From the NCBI GenBank assembly GCA_963727845.1, contig CAVSHI010000003.1, forward strand, positions 558,001-622,000: 64,000 nucleotides of DNA. The letters are read 5' to 3'. Of the stretch, positions 35,771-47,285 are shown one piece after another. Below the pieces are notes generated by a model. That model saw only the letters and a list, made by a program, of their open reading frames with translations, ran no database searches and was not told the origin of the DNA. Numbering within the stretch: position 1 is the first letter of the stretch; each line of letters starts with the position of its first letter. The DNA is from JBEKTW01 sp963727845. Lineage in GTDB: Bacteria > Bacteroidota > Ignavibacteria > UBA10030 > SZUA-254. A program made the position numbers and the translations under genes.

Positions 35771-38700
35771 CTACCCGATAGTCCCGCTCAACTGGATCTC
35801 GGACGGGCCACCATTCGGACTGGTGACCAGGATAATGACCGTCGCCGGGATTTGCGATGGCACGCCGCCCTCCGTCTGGTCGACGACCCTGAACGAGAAC
35901 TGCGTCGTTCCTGGACCGCTCGTCTGCGTATCACCCAGAGTAACACCTGTATTGCCAGTTACGCCGAGGTTGATGTTCGAACCGGACGGTGCAGTGTACT
36001 GGAGCGTCACGCTGATCTGCGTTCCGGAGGCAAGCGGATTGCCATTTTCGTCATGAAGTGTGAACGTGATATCCGCCGAATGGCCTCCTGCAGCAACGGC
36101 GAACGAGGCTATAGGCGGGTTGAAACTGAGCTGTGGATTACCCGAGAACAGTATCTTCACGCTGTCAGTAACAACGACTCCATTGATGCCGGTAGTTCGC
36201 GCTATTGCATATCCGAACCCATTTGCCGAGCGCGGATCCGCGGACCTCAGGGTTGCAGAAGCTGTACCGTCTGCGGCTGTAAACGCACTACCGGAGATGA
36301 TTCCGATGCGCGTTGTAAAGTAAATTGCCGTATTCGTTGCAACCGGGTTCGCGTACTTGTCACCCACATCCACGCCAATCGTGGCAAGTTCGTTGTCGAT
36401 ATCCTGGCCGGGCACATTAAGCCGCGTTGTATTCACGGAGAAGTGAGTTGAATCCGGTAAACCCGAATGAACGACGATGAAGACCGGAGTGGATGTTATA
36501 AGCGTCGTCGGCGACACGACCGTAGCAACAATTTGAACGACACCGGCAACCGTTCCTGAGTGGACCGTGGCTCCAATGTTACCCGTGCTGGGATCGGAGA
36601 GCCCGGAATCGGGCGAGATAAACGTCCCCGCCGGGGCGTTGTTAAGGCTAAATCGCACCCGGTAGGATGAGTCAACAGGAACGCCGAGTGAATCCTTGAT
36701 CTCAAAGAGTAACGAGGATGTCTCCGTGCCGCCGGTTCCGATGACTTGCAGGTCGATCGGTGTTGTTGTCAGCAGGGCAACCGATCCGGGCAATCTCGTG
36801 CGCCCGCCGGATTGCAAAATTCCCTGCAATATTCCGGACACCGACTGCGTTGCCGTTCCATTCGGGCCATTGACCTGGATAGAGAATGTCAACGATCGTT
36901 GGCCGGTGATCACCGTATTTGTGTCCTTGATTTCGTACGAGAACTTCGCGGCATTAATGTTTCGCGTATCCGGCATTGTCAGATTTATGTTACCGCTCAA
37001 CAGCGGGGCCGATGTCCCCAACTCACTGACCTGGATGGCGCTTCCGGATGCGAGCGGATTACCGATAGCGTCCGCCACCTTATAAGTGATAACCGTATCG
37101 ATGCCCGACCTCAGAACGAAATTCGACGGCAAGGCACCGCTAATCATCGCCTGCCCTGAATACAAGGCCGTATCACTGACCGTGTACTGGCCGTTGTCGC
37201 CGACTGCGGTCAAGGTCACGATGGCGAGTTCCTGGGCTGGAATCGGTTGTCCACCGTACCACGTCACCTTTGCAAATCCGTTCGCATCGGTAACTGCTGG
37301 GCCCGTGATCACACCTGCGTTCGTCGTAAATGAGATTGGAGTGCCCTGGGGAACCGGGTTTCCATTTTTGTCACCCAGTTGCACATGCGCTTCGCCGATC
37401 GCTTGTCCTGCACTCGCCACAGCTCCGGCAAAGTTCACCTGCTGCAGCGCGCCGCCGGGTGCCGTCAGGATAAACGAAGTGAATAGTGGAGAAGGCTTTC
37501 CACCGACGATGAAGATATTCGTGAAACTGGCGACGATGTTCGATACAACCGTCTTGGCCGAAACCCGGGCAATCCCGGCAGTCGTGCCGCTGTGGAACAG
37601 GGTTTGCACATCACCGTTGTTGTCCGTCCATGCCATTGTCGGTGAGAAGCTTCCCACCACCCCACTATCGATAAAAGCAATTTGCACGCTGTCTTTTGGC
37701 ACAGGATTTCCGAGACTATCCTGAATTTGGAATGTCAGCAAGCTCGTCTCGGCCCCTCCGCCCTGAACCGTCAGCTGATATGCAGTGGCATTTATCAGAC
37801 TCAAGCGTCCAATACTCGCAAATGTCGGCGGAGCTACAATCGTTCCCTGCAGCGTGCCGTCGACTTCTTGCGTCGCCGAGCCGTTTGGTCCGGCAACCTG
37901 TATTACAAAGCTCAACGGCCGTGCATTGGTTACCGTTGTGCTTGTATCTTTCACGTGGAAGCTGAACTTCGTCGTGTTCGTGTCGCGCGTGTCGAGCATC
38001 GTCACGTTGGTATTTCCCGTCACCACCATTCCACTCGCTCCCGTGCCGCTCACTCCCACCTGGATCGTCGATCCTGCCGCAAGTGGCTTTAAACTGTCAT
38101 CCCGGACCGCGTACGTCATAGTCGTGTCGATGCCGTGGCGGAACGTGAAATTGGCGGGCAAGGAAAAGGCGATCCGTGCCTGGCCTGAGTAGATGAGGGC
38201 TGAATCAGTCGCAGCAACCCCCGTAACGCTATCGGCAAATGCCGTTATGACGGCTGATTCACCTTTCGGTATCGGGTTACCGCTGGACCAGGCTACTCCG
38301 TCCACAATACCGTTTGCATCCGTCAAAGCAGTTCCCTGGATGACACCGGCGTTCGTTGTAAAGTAAATCGGCGTATTCGCCGGCACCGGATTGCCGTACT
38401 TGTCTCCGGCTTGGACCTTCATGAAACCAATTTTCTGAATCTCTGGAAATGCGCCGGGGTAGTTCACGTTCGCCGGTCCGTCAGCCACCCGGGAAACGAG
38501 AAGCGTGAAGTATTTTTGCGACGGTCTGCCGCCGACGATCACGAATTGCGACAGGCCCGACTGTATTGGCTGTCCGATAATGTGGGCGCCTAACAGTGCA
38601 ATGCCCGCGTTCGTTCCACTATGAAATGCGGTCTGGGCAAGTCCGTTCTTGTCGGTTGCCGTCGTGTCCGGCGTAAATGTTCCCTGCACGCCGTTGTCCG

Positions 38701-41700
38701 TGAAGTACACTTTCACACCGGCTTTGGGGACAGCATTTCCGAGACTATCCTGCACCTGGTACGTCAGCAGACTAACCTCGGATCCGCCGCCCTGGACGGT
38801 GAGCTGAGGAGGCGTCACCGGACTGACCAGAGCGATTCTCCAGATGTTCGGAATGGACGGAGCGGGAGCGCCCAGCAGCGTATCCGTTGTCGCCTGCGTT
38901 GCCGTACCGTTCGGCCCGCTCACTTGAATCGTCACCATCGCCTGCAGGGGAACGTACGTCGCCGTGCTGGTATCCTTGAGACGGAAATTGAATGATGTGA
39001 TCCCGCTGCCGGTGAGTTTGGTATCGGACAGCGTTACATTCTTGTCTCCGGAGAGCACCAACGAATTCGCGGCGTCGCTACCGACCGATACCTGAATCGT
39101 CGTCCCCTGTGCCAATGGGTTCAAGCTGTCATCTTCAACCGTATAGGCAATGGTTGTATCGATGCCATGCCGCATGTTCAAGGTTCCCGTTGCTCCACCC
39201 AGGATCATCGCCTGTCCTGAATAGACAACCTGCGTGCTATCTCCAACAAGGCCAGGATCGCCCTGCGCCGTTGCGACGACTTTGGCAATGCCGTGCAACG
39301 GAATGGGGCTACCGCCTCGCCAGCTCGCGGAAACAGCACCGTTTTGATCGGTATACGCCGTTCCTGTGATGACGCCGCCGGTGGACGTGAAGTGGATTGG
39401 CGTTCCGATCGGCACAATGTTTCCGTAGCGGTCCCGTACCTGCACGATTGCGTTACCGATAGTCTGACCGACCTGGAAGCCGCCGGGGAAATTGACGTTC
39501 GCTAAAGAGTCCGGAGGTCGGACGACCCGGAAGGTAAAGAAGTCCTTGTATGGCGGGCCGCCCTGGACAAACACGCCCTGGAGTGTTGATGCGATACCCT
39601 GGGCCACCGCCTGGACTTTTGCGCTTTCCGCAATAACGTCGGTGTGGAAAGTATTCGTCGCATGACCATTAGCATCGGTCATTGCCGTGGAAGAATCAAA
39701 CCTGCCCGCAACACCGAAGAACCTGAAGAGAACCGGTATCCCGGAAGTCTTGATGGTACGGTGGGAGCTGTCCTGAAGCTCATACGTCAGCGTGGTACTT
39801 GTATCGGGTTGGCCCACACCTTTGACGCTCAGGTTGCTGGCGCTCATTCCGACCAACGCAAGCACGCTGAACGCCGGAGGCACGGCACCATTGATCGAGC
39901 TGTTGACCGTCAGTTGTTTCGAACCGTTGAGACCGTTGACCGACAGTGTAAAGCTCAGGTTACGGTTATCAAGAATCACCGTATTCGTGTCCCTCAAGTG
40001 GTAACCGATGTACGTGTAGGCGGTATCTTTCGTGTCGGGCAAGGTTGTATCACCGCTCACAAGCACATAATTCGAAGCCGAACCCGACACGCCAAGGTGG
40101 ATGGTTGTTCCCTGGGCAAGCGGGTTGCGGTTCACGTCCATAACTCTGAAGATGATGATGGTGTCGATGCCGTGTCTGAAGGGATTGGGAACTGCGGCTA
40201 TTGAAACCTGCGGGGCATTTGAATACACCACCATCGCACTGTCCGCAAGACTCCCGACTTGGGCTTTCACCATTACAATACCCGCCGCCCCGGTCGGTGC
40301 ACCGCCGTACCAATCAACCGTTGCGAGGCCGCCGGAGTTCGTGTACCCGGAAGGATTGATGTGTCCTCCAGTGGAGGTGAAATCAACCTCGGTGCCGATA
40401 GCAACCGGATTGCCGTAAAGGTCTGTGACAATTGCGCGGGCCTGGCCGATCTTATCAGAGCCTGTGAACACGGCTCCCGGGAAGTTCACTTTCTTGGTCG
40501 TGTCCGGAGGTCTCGTGACCGAAAGTCGGACCGCCGCAGGAAGCCCGGGCAGGATAATGAGAGTCTGAGCCGCCGACAAGATGCCTGCGTACTCAGCCTG
40601 AATATTTACACTGCCGGTATCGGTCCCGCTGAAAAATATGTTTTTCACATGGCCGAGACTGTCAGTATACTGCCGCGAAGCGGGAGCACCCAACCGCGAC
40701 ATAGAAAATGTGCCCGGCGCTCCGGCCGAGATAAAATCTATAGGTATATTCTTGACAGGGATCGCCCGGCCGAGGTTGTCGTCGATTTCAAACACAAAGA
40801 TACTTGAATCGATCCCCGTGCCCTTGACGTTCAACCGTCGGTCGCCGGCACTGACCAGCGAAATCTTCTGGATAATCGGTGCAGCGCTCGGTTTCAGGAT
40901 GCCAACGATATTCTTTGTTGCTGAACCGTTCGGACCGTTTACGGAGATAACTATCTGGAACGGACCCTGGTTGAGATCTCCGGAGACTGAGTCCTTGGCG
41001 ATGAGCGAGAAATCCGTGATGTGCACACCGCCTGAGAAATTATCCCCTAACGTCGTGGAAAGATCTCCTGTTAACTGAAGTGTTCTGAGCACCACCTGGT
41101 CGCCACCCAGCGCCGCGGTGATCGTCGTGCCGCCGGAGAGTGGATTACCATTAAGATCCCTGACGTGGAAGACCACCGGTACCGTGGCACCGTCATTGAT
41201 CACAACAGTATCGACGGACAGGATCAAGGGAGGTCCGGAAAAGACTACCCGCGCTATTCCCGTTATCTTCACGCTATCTTTGCTGATCGTGCTTGCAGTC
41301 ACCGAATCAATGCCGCCGACCGGAGTCGGATTTCCCGTAATAAGGGTCGAGGAAGTCGAGCCGCCTTTCGTCAGACCCGTTGGAGTGGTAATCCCACCCG
41401 TCGTCGTGAAGTAAACCGCGGAGTTGTCTTGAACAGGGTTTGCGTACTTATCGCCGACGTATGCGGTAATCACATCCGTCAATCCGGCAAACACCAAGCC
41501 GGGGACGTTAAATTTCGCAACTGCGAGGGTGAAATGCGCTGCGTCCGGCAGTCCTCCTGCAACAGTGATCGGAACGGGCGACGAACTGATGAAATTGCCG
41601 CCGCCGGTATCCGTCGATGCCACAACCTGTACGACGCCGGCTTGCGTTCCGCTCGTAATTGTCGTCTGAACCCGCCCCAGCACATCCGTGCGAATTGTAT

Positions 41701-43394
41701 CGGGGTACAACGTCACACCCGCGAGATTGGTGGCCCTGAATTGCACGAGCGCCGAATTCTGGGCGACGCTGTGTCCGTTACGGTCCAGAACAAGAAACGT
41801 CACAACGGCCGATGCGGGTCCTCCGGAAGCCTTGACGCTGATCTGGCCGGGGCTAACACTTGCCAGGACGATACTCGCCGGCTTACCAATTGTCCCGGAT
41901 CCTCCCTGGGCACCGCGGAGCGTTCCGGACAGAATTTTCTGAGCGGTTCCGTTCGGTCCGGTCACATTGATATCAATGAAGAATGGTTGGTCGACAGCCG
42001 CGGGTGTCGCCGACGTGTCCTGAAGCTGTAAATGAAATTTTGTGTAACTGCTGTCCTGGGTATCGGGCAAGGTTGCACTCAGATCGCCGGACAACGCGAG
42101 ATGGGACGCCCCGTTGCCCACGACGGTCACAGTGATCTGCGTTCCCTGCGCCAGCGGGTGACGCATTTGATCATATACACGGTACGTCACACCCAACACG
42201 CCGTTACTTCTCACGGTGAATGTGGTATCGGTTCCTTTCACAGAGTCGATGATCGGTGGTCCCGACCAGAGAATTTGCACGGCCTTTTGAAGAATTTTAC
42301 TGGAATCGCCCGTGGTGGTCGCGGTTACCACATCATATCCGTTGGCCGGCTGAGGATTGCCCGACGTCAGGGAAACCTGCGCTGTGCCGGTAACATCGGT
42401 GGAATCCAGTCCCTGGATCACTCCCGCCGATGTGCCAAATAAAACCTGTGATCCTTGTCGTACCGGATTGCCCCACTTATCGCCAATTTGAACGGTTATC
42501 TTGTTCTGCACGCCTATAAGACCGAGCGCGGGAAAGTTCATTTTGTCAACGCCGAGTGAGAAATGCGCCAGATCGGCGGGCCCGCCATAGATCGGGAAAG
42601 CGGGGGATGCCGCAGTCACCAACGGATTGTTCACCACCGTGGCCAGCACCTCGGCAATACCCGTACGATTTCCAGTGTTCAAGGTTGTATAAACACGTCC
42701 ATGCCGACCTCCGGTAATGCCGGTCGAGTCAAGCAACGGATTGAGGTATTCCCTGCCTCCGGTCGAATCGATCAATTGAAATCGGACCTTCGCCTGGTGA
42801 AGGATGTCCACCGGAACTCCCAGCGAATCACGAGCCTCAAATGTGAACGTGGCCGATTCAATTCCTCCGGATCCATGAATGTTTCCGTACGAGCTCGTCG
42901 AAGAGATGAACACAAGCTTTGCCGCCGACCCGGTTCCCTGACCCGGTAGCGGAAGAGAACGTCGTGTCCGCCAACGTGTCCCGCCACGTCGTGATATTCT
43001 GTCCGGCCGAAACGTTGTAGGTGGAGGTCTTCGTAAAGTATCCTCCCGCGGCCAGAGTGAGAGTTACGCTCTTCGTCGCCGGAGAATCGGAGAATGCAAC
43101 GGTAAAGTGATACCCCGTGCTGTCGATGGTGGTGTAGGTCTGTTTGGTTGTATCGCCCACGGCCTGCAAAGTCACCATGACGCCGGCAATAAGTTGCTGC
43201 ACTTTCCCGGAAACCGTACCTTTCCCGTACACCTTGCCGCCCACCGTGGCCGGTGTGGACTTATTGACCGTGGTAGGGCCCGTCGAGTTTTCCTTACAGG
43301 AATAAAAAAGCAAGGGAAGAAGTAAGAGTGCAATCAGCAGGATGCTCACTGCGATGCTTTTTATTGCAAAGGATGTATCAAATTTCTTAGTCAT
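35771..43394 (-). CDS. Giant Ig-like repeat lipoprotein (about 2540 aa), apparent 1-base frameshift near 42934
   Basis: The first frame (43394 down to about 42935) has a lipoprotein-type signal ending LLFYSC (Cys33) and a carboxypeptidase-regulatory-like beta domain (GTVSGKVQQLIAGVMVTLQAVGDTTKQ...). It then shifts. The second frame, open from 42913 to 35771, holds seven repeats of about 340 residues. Each has three Ig/invasin-like segments: a 'LLTFxxxDSLGNPVP' strand set, 'GDKYGNPVPxxTPIxFTTxxGVI...TDxNG', and 'FRHGIDTTIxYxVxDDSLNPLAxGTxIQV', ending near GPNG (residues 319, 660, 994, 1333, 1675, 2016, 2366). Removing one A from GGGAACCGGG restores TGSGTGSAAKLVF and one 2540-residue frame. There is no C-terminal sorting domain. 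It follows the secretin gene by 59 bases with a good AAGGAG site, and is probably an outer-surface stalk or adhesin. Confidence 0.85.
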
Positions 43395-43453
43395 ATTTTA
43401 CTCCTTCTTATTGAGGAAATTTCACAAACCGATTTCCTGATTCTTCGAATCAT

Positions 43454-44725
43454 TTACTTCTTCTCGTACTCCATCTGGAATTCTTTTCTCTTCTTTTCAA
43501 TAAGGTTCTCGCGATTCCCCTTGTCAGAAAATCGCTGGCGAATCTGAGGAACCAATTCGGCTCTCAGCAGGATAACCAGTTCTTCCTTGATTTTTTCCTT
43601 GCTTTCGGAGCCAAAAACGTATCGTAGTCCGAAGAACCACCACGGAAGATCCCGAAGGAACGGAATTCCCTCCCTGACCTCCGTCTCGGTATTCGACATC
43701 AATCCGCCGATGACTGTTTCCTCACCGTCATATAATAAGATATTAGTTATGACACTCGACTTGTTGATTGTCAAGCCCGTCACACCCTGTTCTGCGCTGC
43801 TCTGCTCAACCTTCAGGACGAGACCTATGAAGTCGGTATCGGATTGTGTATAGGTCGTGGGAGTAACCTGTATAATAGTACCGGCTTCAAGTGGCTGTTG
43901 AATGGTATTCCCCGCGATATCCTTCGTCGTGATGAAAATTGTCGATCCGACGACAATCTTTCCTTCTTTTCCGTCACGCACAATGATGTCGGGGCTGATC
44001 GTAACCTCCCCGATTTGATTTGATCCGAAGAACTTCACCAGTGCGCTGATGTTTCCAAAGCTGAGTTGCGGTGAAGTAATTGCCCCGCCGAGTGCGTCAT
44101 CCAGCGGTGCCTTGGCAAGGTTCGCACCCGGGGATATAGAATCCTTGGCCGCCAATCCCATACTCGTATAGGCCTGAAGGGCTGGACTATTTCCGCTCGA
44201 TGCGCGAAAGAAATTCCAGCTGATCCCGTAATTTTGTGCCTTGTCGAGATTCACAGTAAAAAAGACGGCGGAGATTTTCACGTCGCGGCTCTCCAGGGTT
44301 GGAGGCCGTTCTTCAGCTCTCCCGGGGATACCGGCTCCACCTGCCGCGGGAGCAACGGGTCCGCCCCTCACTTCTCCCTCCGGGGTGACAACCCGGATGA
44401 ATCGATTTTCTTCTTTGTACCACAATCCGTTGGACTTTAGAATTAGCTCAAGGGCATCGTGCCAATGCTGGTTAAGAACCCAAACCCCGATCTTGCCCGG
44501 GTGTGTGCCCGGATAATCGATAATCTTCCCGACAAACTTCTCACTCATGGTATCGAGAATTGCAAGCGCCTGGTCAAGGGTCAATGTCGAATCGAGCGAG
44601 ACGATTTCTTCCGGATTGACATATCCCTTCTGCCGCAGCCGATCCTCTCGTGTTTGTTGTCCGAACGCGGTCTGGGCTGCGAGGAGAATGAAAATGAAAA
44701 CAATAAGTTTCTGTGTATATTTCAT
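43454..44725 (-). CDS. Short secretin, type IV pilus/type II secretion (PilQ/GspD-like)
   Basis: This is the outer-membrane ring through which a pilus passes. I start at the ATG read from 44725 (GGAG 6 bases upstream). That gives a clean signal peptide, MKYTQKLIVFIFILLAAQTAFG, and 423 residues; the longer frame from 44764 would overlap the upstream gene. One small N domain (about 35-110) precedes a Gly/Pro linker. The secretin core follows: VFFTVNLDKAQNYGISWNFF, then KSSVITNILLYDGEETVIGGL and IPFLRDLPWWFFGLRYVFG in place of the usual VPxLGDIPxxGxLF. It lacks AMIN domains and extra N domains, so it is short for PilQ. Confidence 0.88.
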   Translation of the reverse strand: MKYTQKLIVFIFILLAAQTAFGQQTREDRLRQKGYVNPEEIVSLDSTLTLDQALAILDTMSEKFVGKIIDYPGTHPGKIGVWVLNQHWHDALELILKSNGLWYKEENRFIRVVTPEGEVRGGPVAPAAGGAGIPGRAEERPPTLESRDVKISAVFFTVNLDKAQNYGISWNFFRASSGNSPALQAYTSMGLAAKDSISPGANLAKAPLDDALGGAITSPQLSFGNISALVKFFGSNQIGEVTISPDIIVRDGKEGKIVVGSTIFITTKDIAGNTIQQPLEAGTIIQVTPTTYTQSDTDFIGLVLKVEQSSAEQGVTGLTINKSSVITNILLYDGEETVIGGLMSNTETEVREGIPFLRDLPWWFFGLRYVFGSESKEKIKEELVILLRAELVPQIRQRFSDKGNRENLIEKKRKEFQMEYEKK

Positions 44726-44744
44726 GGACGCTCCGTTCATTATG

Positions 44745-45623
44745 CTATTTAACCGGTTGACCAACCTGCATGGATAGTTCGAACTGCTCTGGCACGCCCC
44801 CTTTGTTCAGCTTACACTGGACCTTGCCCACCGCCGGCAGAATTTTGTCGATGCTGCCCAGCCAAACCGGGTCACCCTCTTCCAGCATACGGGCTTTCAT
44901 ATTTTGGTCGATGATAAATGCCTTCCCCGGAATCACTGCCTTAAGGATGGATCGCTCGATATCAATCTCGCCGGATCTGATCGTAGGATATTCCTTCCAT
45001 AGCACCGGCAGAAACGGGTTTGCGTCCACCGTGGGGGGAACAACGTCGGTGTGCACGGGCGCGGCATTCAGCTCTTTGACCGACGAAAAATATGCCAGTA
45101 AATCCAGCTGAAACGTAATCGACATATGGTTTCCCAGGCTATCCTTGAATTCGTGGCCTGTGAGGGCAATATTGGGAATCTTGAACAATCGCCGCCCATT
45201 TTCGATATACCAGATGAACTTGAAGAGATTTTCAAAATAGGCCGATCCGGTGAGCGTGTACTTGTTAAATCCGAACTGGCCGGAGTCCACACCTGGCTGG
45301 TAGGTCATGTTCATGGTGAGGTCCCCGCTGAGTCCGATGAGCTGGTTCAGATAACCGTAGGTTTCACCGGTCACATCTCTCGCGGGAACTTCCTTATTGC
45401 GGTTTTCCCATTGATGTTGCGTGGTCGCGAGCTGTTCGGCGAGTGTGTTGAATTTATTGGCAAGATCGGGAGTATTCTGAAGCTCTGTTTCAATTCCTCT
45501 GATTTGCCGTTCGTTGTTCTTGATCTTTTTCGGGAAGGATATGAACGTCAAATACCCGCCGATGCCGAAGATCAGAAGCAGCACAGTCCCCAGGACGATT
45601 GTATTTCGAACTATATATGACAA
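44745..45623 (-). CDS. PilO-like alignment protein with PilP-like C-terminus
   Basis: This 292-residue inner-membrane protein has one N-terminal helix (about 8-30), a coiled coil (about 34-80) and a PilO-type ferredoxin-like domain to about 190 (GETYGYLNQLIGLSGDL, FIWYIENGRRLFKIPNIALTG). After a Pro-rich linker, the last 90 residues (DPVWLGSIDKILPAVGKVQCKLNKGG) look like the small beta domain of PilP, which contacts the secretin. No separate pilP is present, so a PilO-PilP fusion is likely. It lies 42 bases after the PilM-PilN gene and 19 before the secretin start. Confidence 0.75.
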   Translation of the reverse strand: MSYIVRNTIVLGTVLLLIFGIGGYLTFISFPKKIKNNERQIRGIETELQNTPDLANKFNTLAEQLATTQHQWENRNKEVPARDVTGETYGYLNQLIGLSGDLTMNMTYQPGVDSGQFGFNKYTLTGSAYFENLFKFIWYIENGRRLFKIPNIALTGHEFKDSLGNHMSITFQLDLLAYFSSVKELNAAPVHTDVVPPTVDANPFLPVLWKEYPTIRSGEIDIERSILKAVIPGKAFIIDQNMKARMLEEGDPVWLGSIDKILPAVGKVQCKLNKGGVPEQFELSMQVGQPVK

Positions 45624-45665
45624 TCTAACCTCGCAGAGCTGTTAATGTTATGAACGTGTGATCCA

Positions 45666-47234
45666 TCATTTTGCTCCTATCCGGAGTGCCAGGGAATCGA
45701 TCGATTCGTTCTGCACCGGTGCCTTGATCGCAAATTTGTACACCGGTCTTTGCCTTACCGCATCTTCCACGACTTTCTCCAGCGTTGAATTATCAAACAG
45801 TGCCGCTATCCGAGGAATCCGTGGTCGGGAAAGAGCAACCCCCTGAAGTCCAATTTGATTGCCCGGAGGCGCTTTGAGCTCTTCGATCCAGATAGAATTA
45901 AGGTCTTCAACACCCTTTGATAGCCGTTCGAGCGTCTTGTTCCACTCAACGGTTCCGGCTACAAGAGATTTGTAAACACCGAGCGCCGTATTATACCGGC
46001 CGATCTCATTGTTAAGACTGTCGATTGCTCTCTGCAACTGCTTATTCTCCTCAACCTTTACCTGCAATTGAGCGACCGTGCTTTGTCGTTTTTCCAGTTC
46101 GGTTTTAAGACTGAAGAATTTCTGCGGGAAATAGACGGTCAGGACGAAGACAAGTGCAAGCAGGAGATAGCCATGCCATGCGAGTTTGAACGCGCGCTGG
46201 GATTCGCGTACACTATCCGGGAGCAGATTAATCGGATAAAAGGCGGGATGTTCTTCGTCGAGCAACTTCCAGGCGGTTGCGATCGGAACGGCATACTCAG
46301 GAATCTGTTCCTGTACCTCGGCCGGCAATTCACTCACATCCAGATAGGGAGTATTCAAATACTGGATTTCAACTTCTGGAAGCTGTTCCCGCAAGAAATT
46401 GTCGAATGCGATCTTGTGGCTTTCCCCTGCCAGGAGGATTCTGTTGATCCTCGGAATGCCGATATTATCCTGCTCCAACAACAACCGGCTGTAGACGGTG
46501 TTTTGAATGTTCGGCGCATCGTGTCCCTCGCCGATGAGCGGCGCGAAATGCAGAAAGTCGGTCCCCTTCATAAAAATCAATCTGCTGAATTCCACACCCA
46601 CATAAATGATGACCGTGACATCTTCAGGAGCGAATCCAAAATTGGCACGCGCAAGGTTAATGAGAGCTATTTCAGCGCTTTCGATCAGCGGGAACCGGGG
46701 AAGTCTCCTTCCGATGAATGGCGTGATCTGCTCAATTGCCCGGAGGAAGGTAAGCCCATCCTCACGGACGACGCACACAAGATTCTTCTCTGCCGACGGG
46801 AACAAATCGACCGCATCGGGAAACGGCTGTGTCGCGCGCACATGTCGCAATTCGTCAATGACCCGGGCTTTCAGCCTGTTTCCCTTAAGGCCAAAATCCG
46901 ACTCGAACGTATGGTAGTAGAGACTTGGCTCGGAAATGGCATACCCGAGAACGAATTTCCCCTGCGGATATCCGGATAGCAGACTCAAGAGCACGCTGTT
47001 ATTGTCCGTACTGGCCTCCGATGCCGCCGTGAAATCATCGGTGGATCCGGTGGCTGGCTGTTCCATCGGGGCTTCGACGGGCGCCTGTTCATCGAGACGA
47101 GCCACAAGCGTGGCAGCTTTCAGTTCCTCCAATACCACATTTCCATGTTTGACAGAAAGTTTTGCGAGCCTGATTTCGAGCCCGTCGACGAACATTCCCA
47201 CCGCGGTATTTAGACTACCTCGTAGTGAAGCCAT
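45666..47234 (-). CDS. PilM-PilN fusion protein
   Basis: This is a 522-residue protein. Residues about 1-365 follow the actin-like PilM plan in degenerate form: VGMFVDGLEIRLAKLSV, a middle VTVIIYVGVEFSRLIFMKGTDFLHFAPL, and RINRILLAGESHK. A single membrane helix lies at about 373-391 (HGYLLLALVFVLTVYF). A coiled coil and a PilN-type domain follow to the end. PilM and PilN are separate in most systems; a cytoplasmic ASKHA domain joined to the membrane part also occurs in GspL of type II secretion. It lies between pilT and the PilO-like gene. Confidence 0.8.
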   Translation of the reverse strand: MASLRGSLNTAVGMFVDGLEIRLAKLSVKHGNVVLEELKAATLVARLDEQAPVEAPMEQPATGSTDDFTAASEASTDNNSVLLSLLSGYPQGKFVLGYAISEPSLYYHTFESDFGLKGNRLKARVIDELRHVRATQPFPDAVDLFPSAEKNLVCVVREDGLTFLRAIEQITPFIGRRLPRFPLIESAEIALINLARANFGFAPEDVTVIIYVGVEFSRLIFMKGTDFLHFAPLIGEGHDAPNIQNTVYSRLLLEQDNIGIPRINRILLAGESHKIAFDNFLREQLPEVEIQYLNTPYLDVSELPAEVQEQIPEYAVPIATAWKLLDEEHPAFYPINLLPDSVRESQRAFKLAWHGYLLLALVFVLTVYFPQKFFSLKTELEKRQSTVAQLQVKVEENKQLQRAIDSLNNEIGRYNTALGVYKSLVAGTVEWNKTLERLSKGVEDLNSIWIEELKAPPGNQIGLQGVALSRPRIPRIAALFDNSTLEKVVEDAVRQRPVYKFAIKAPVQNESIDSLALRIGAK

Positions 47235-47285
47235 ACCCTTCTCTCAAGAGTTCGTAGGTGAATGCAGAGCAGTCTTTATGAGACA

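Noticed and set aside
35747..42949. Long plus-strand frames opposite the giant lipoprotein (for example 41165-42031)
   Set aside because: They mirror the biased codon use of the repeat gene; they lack motifs and overlap a supported coding frame throughout.
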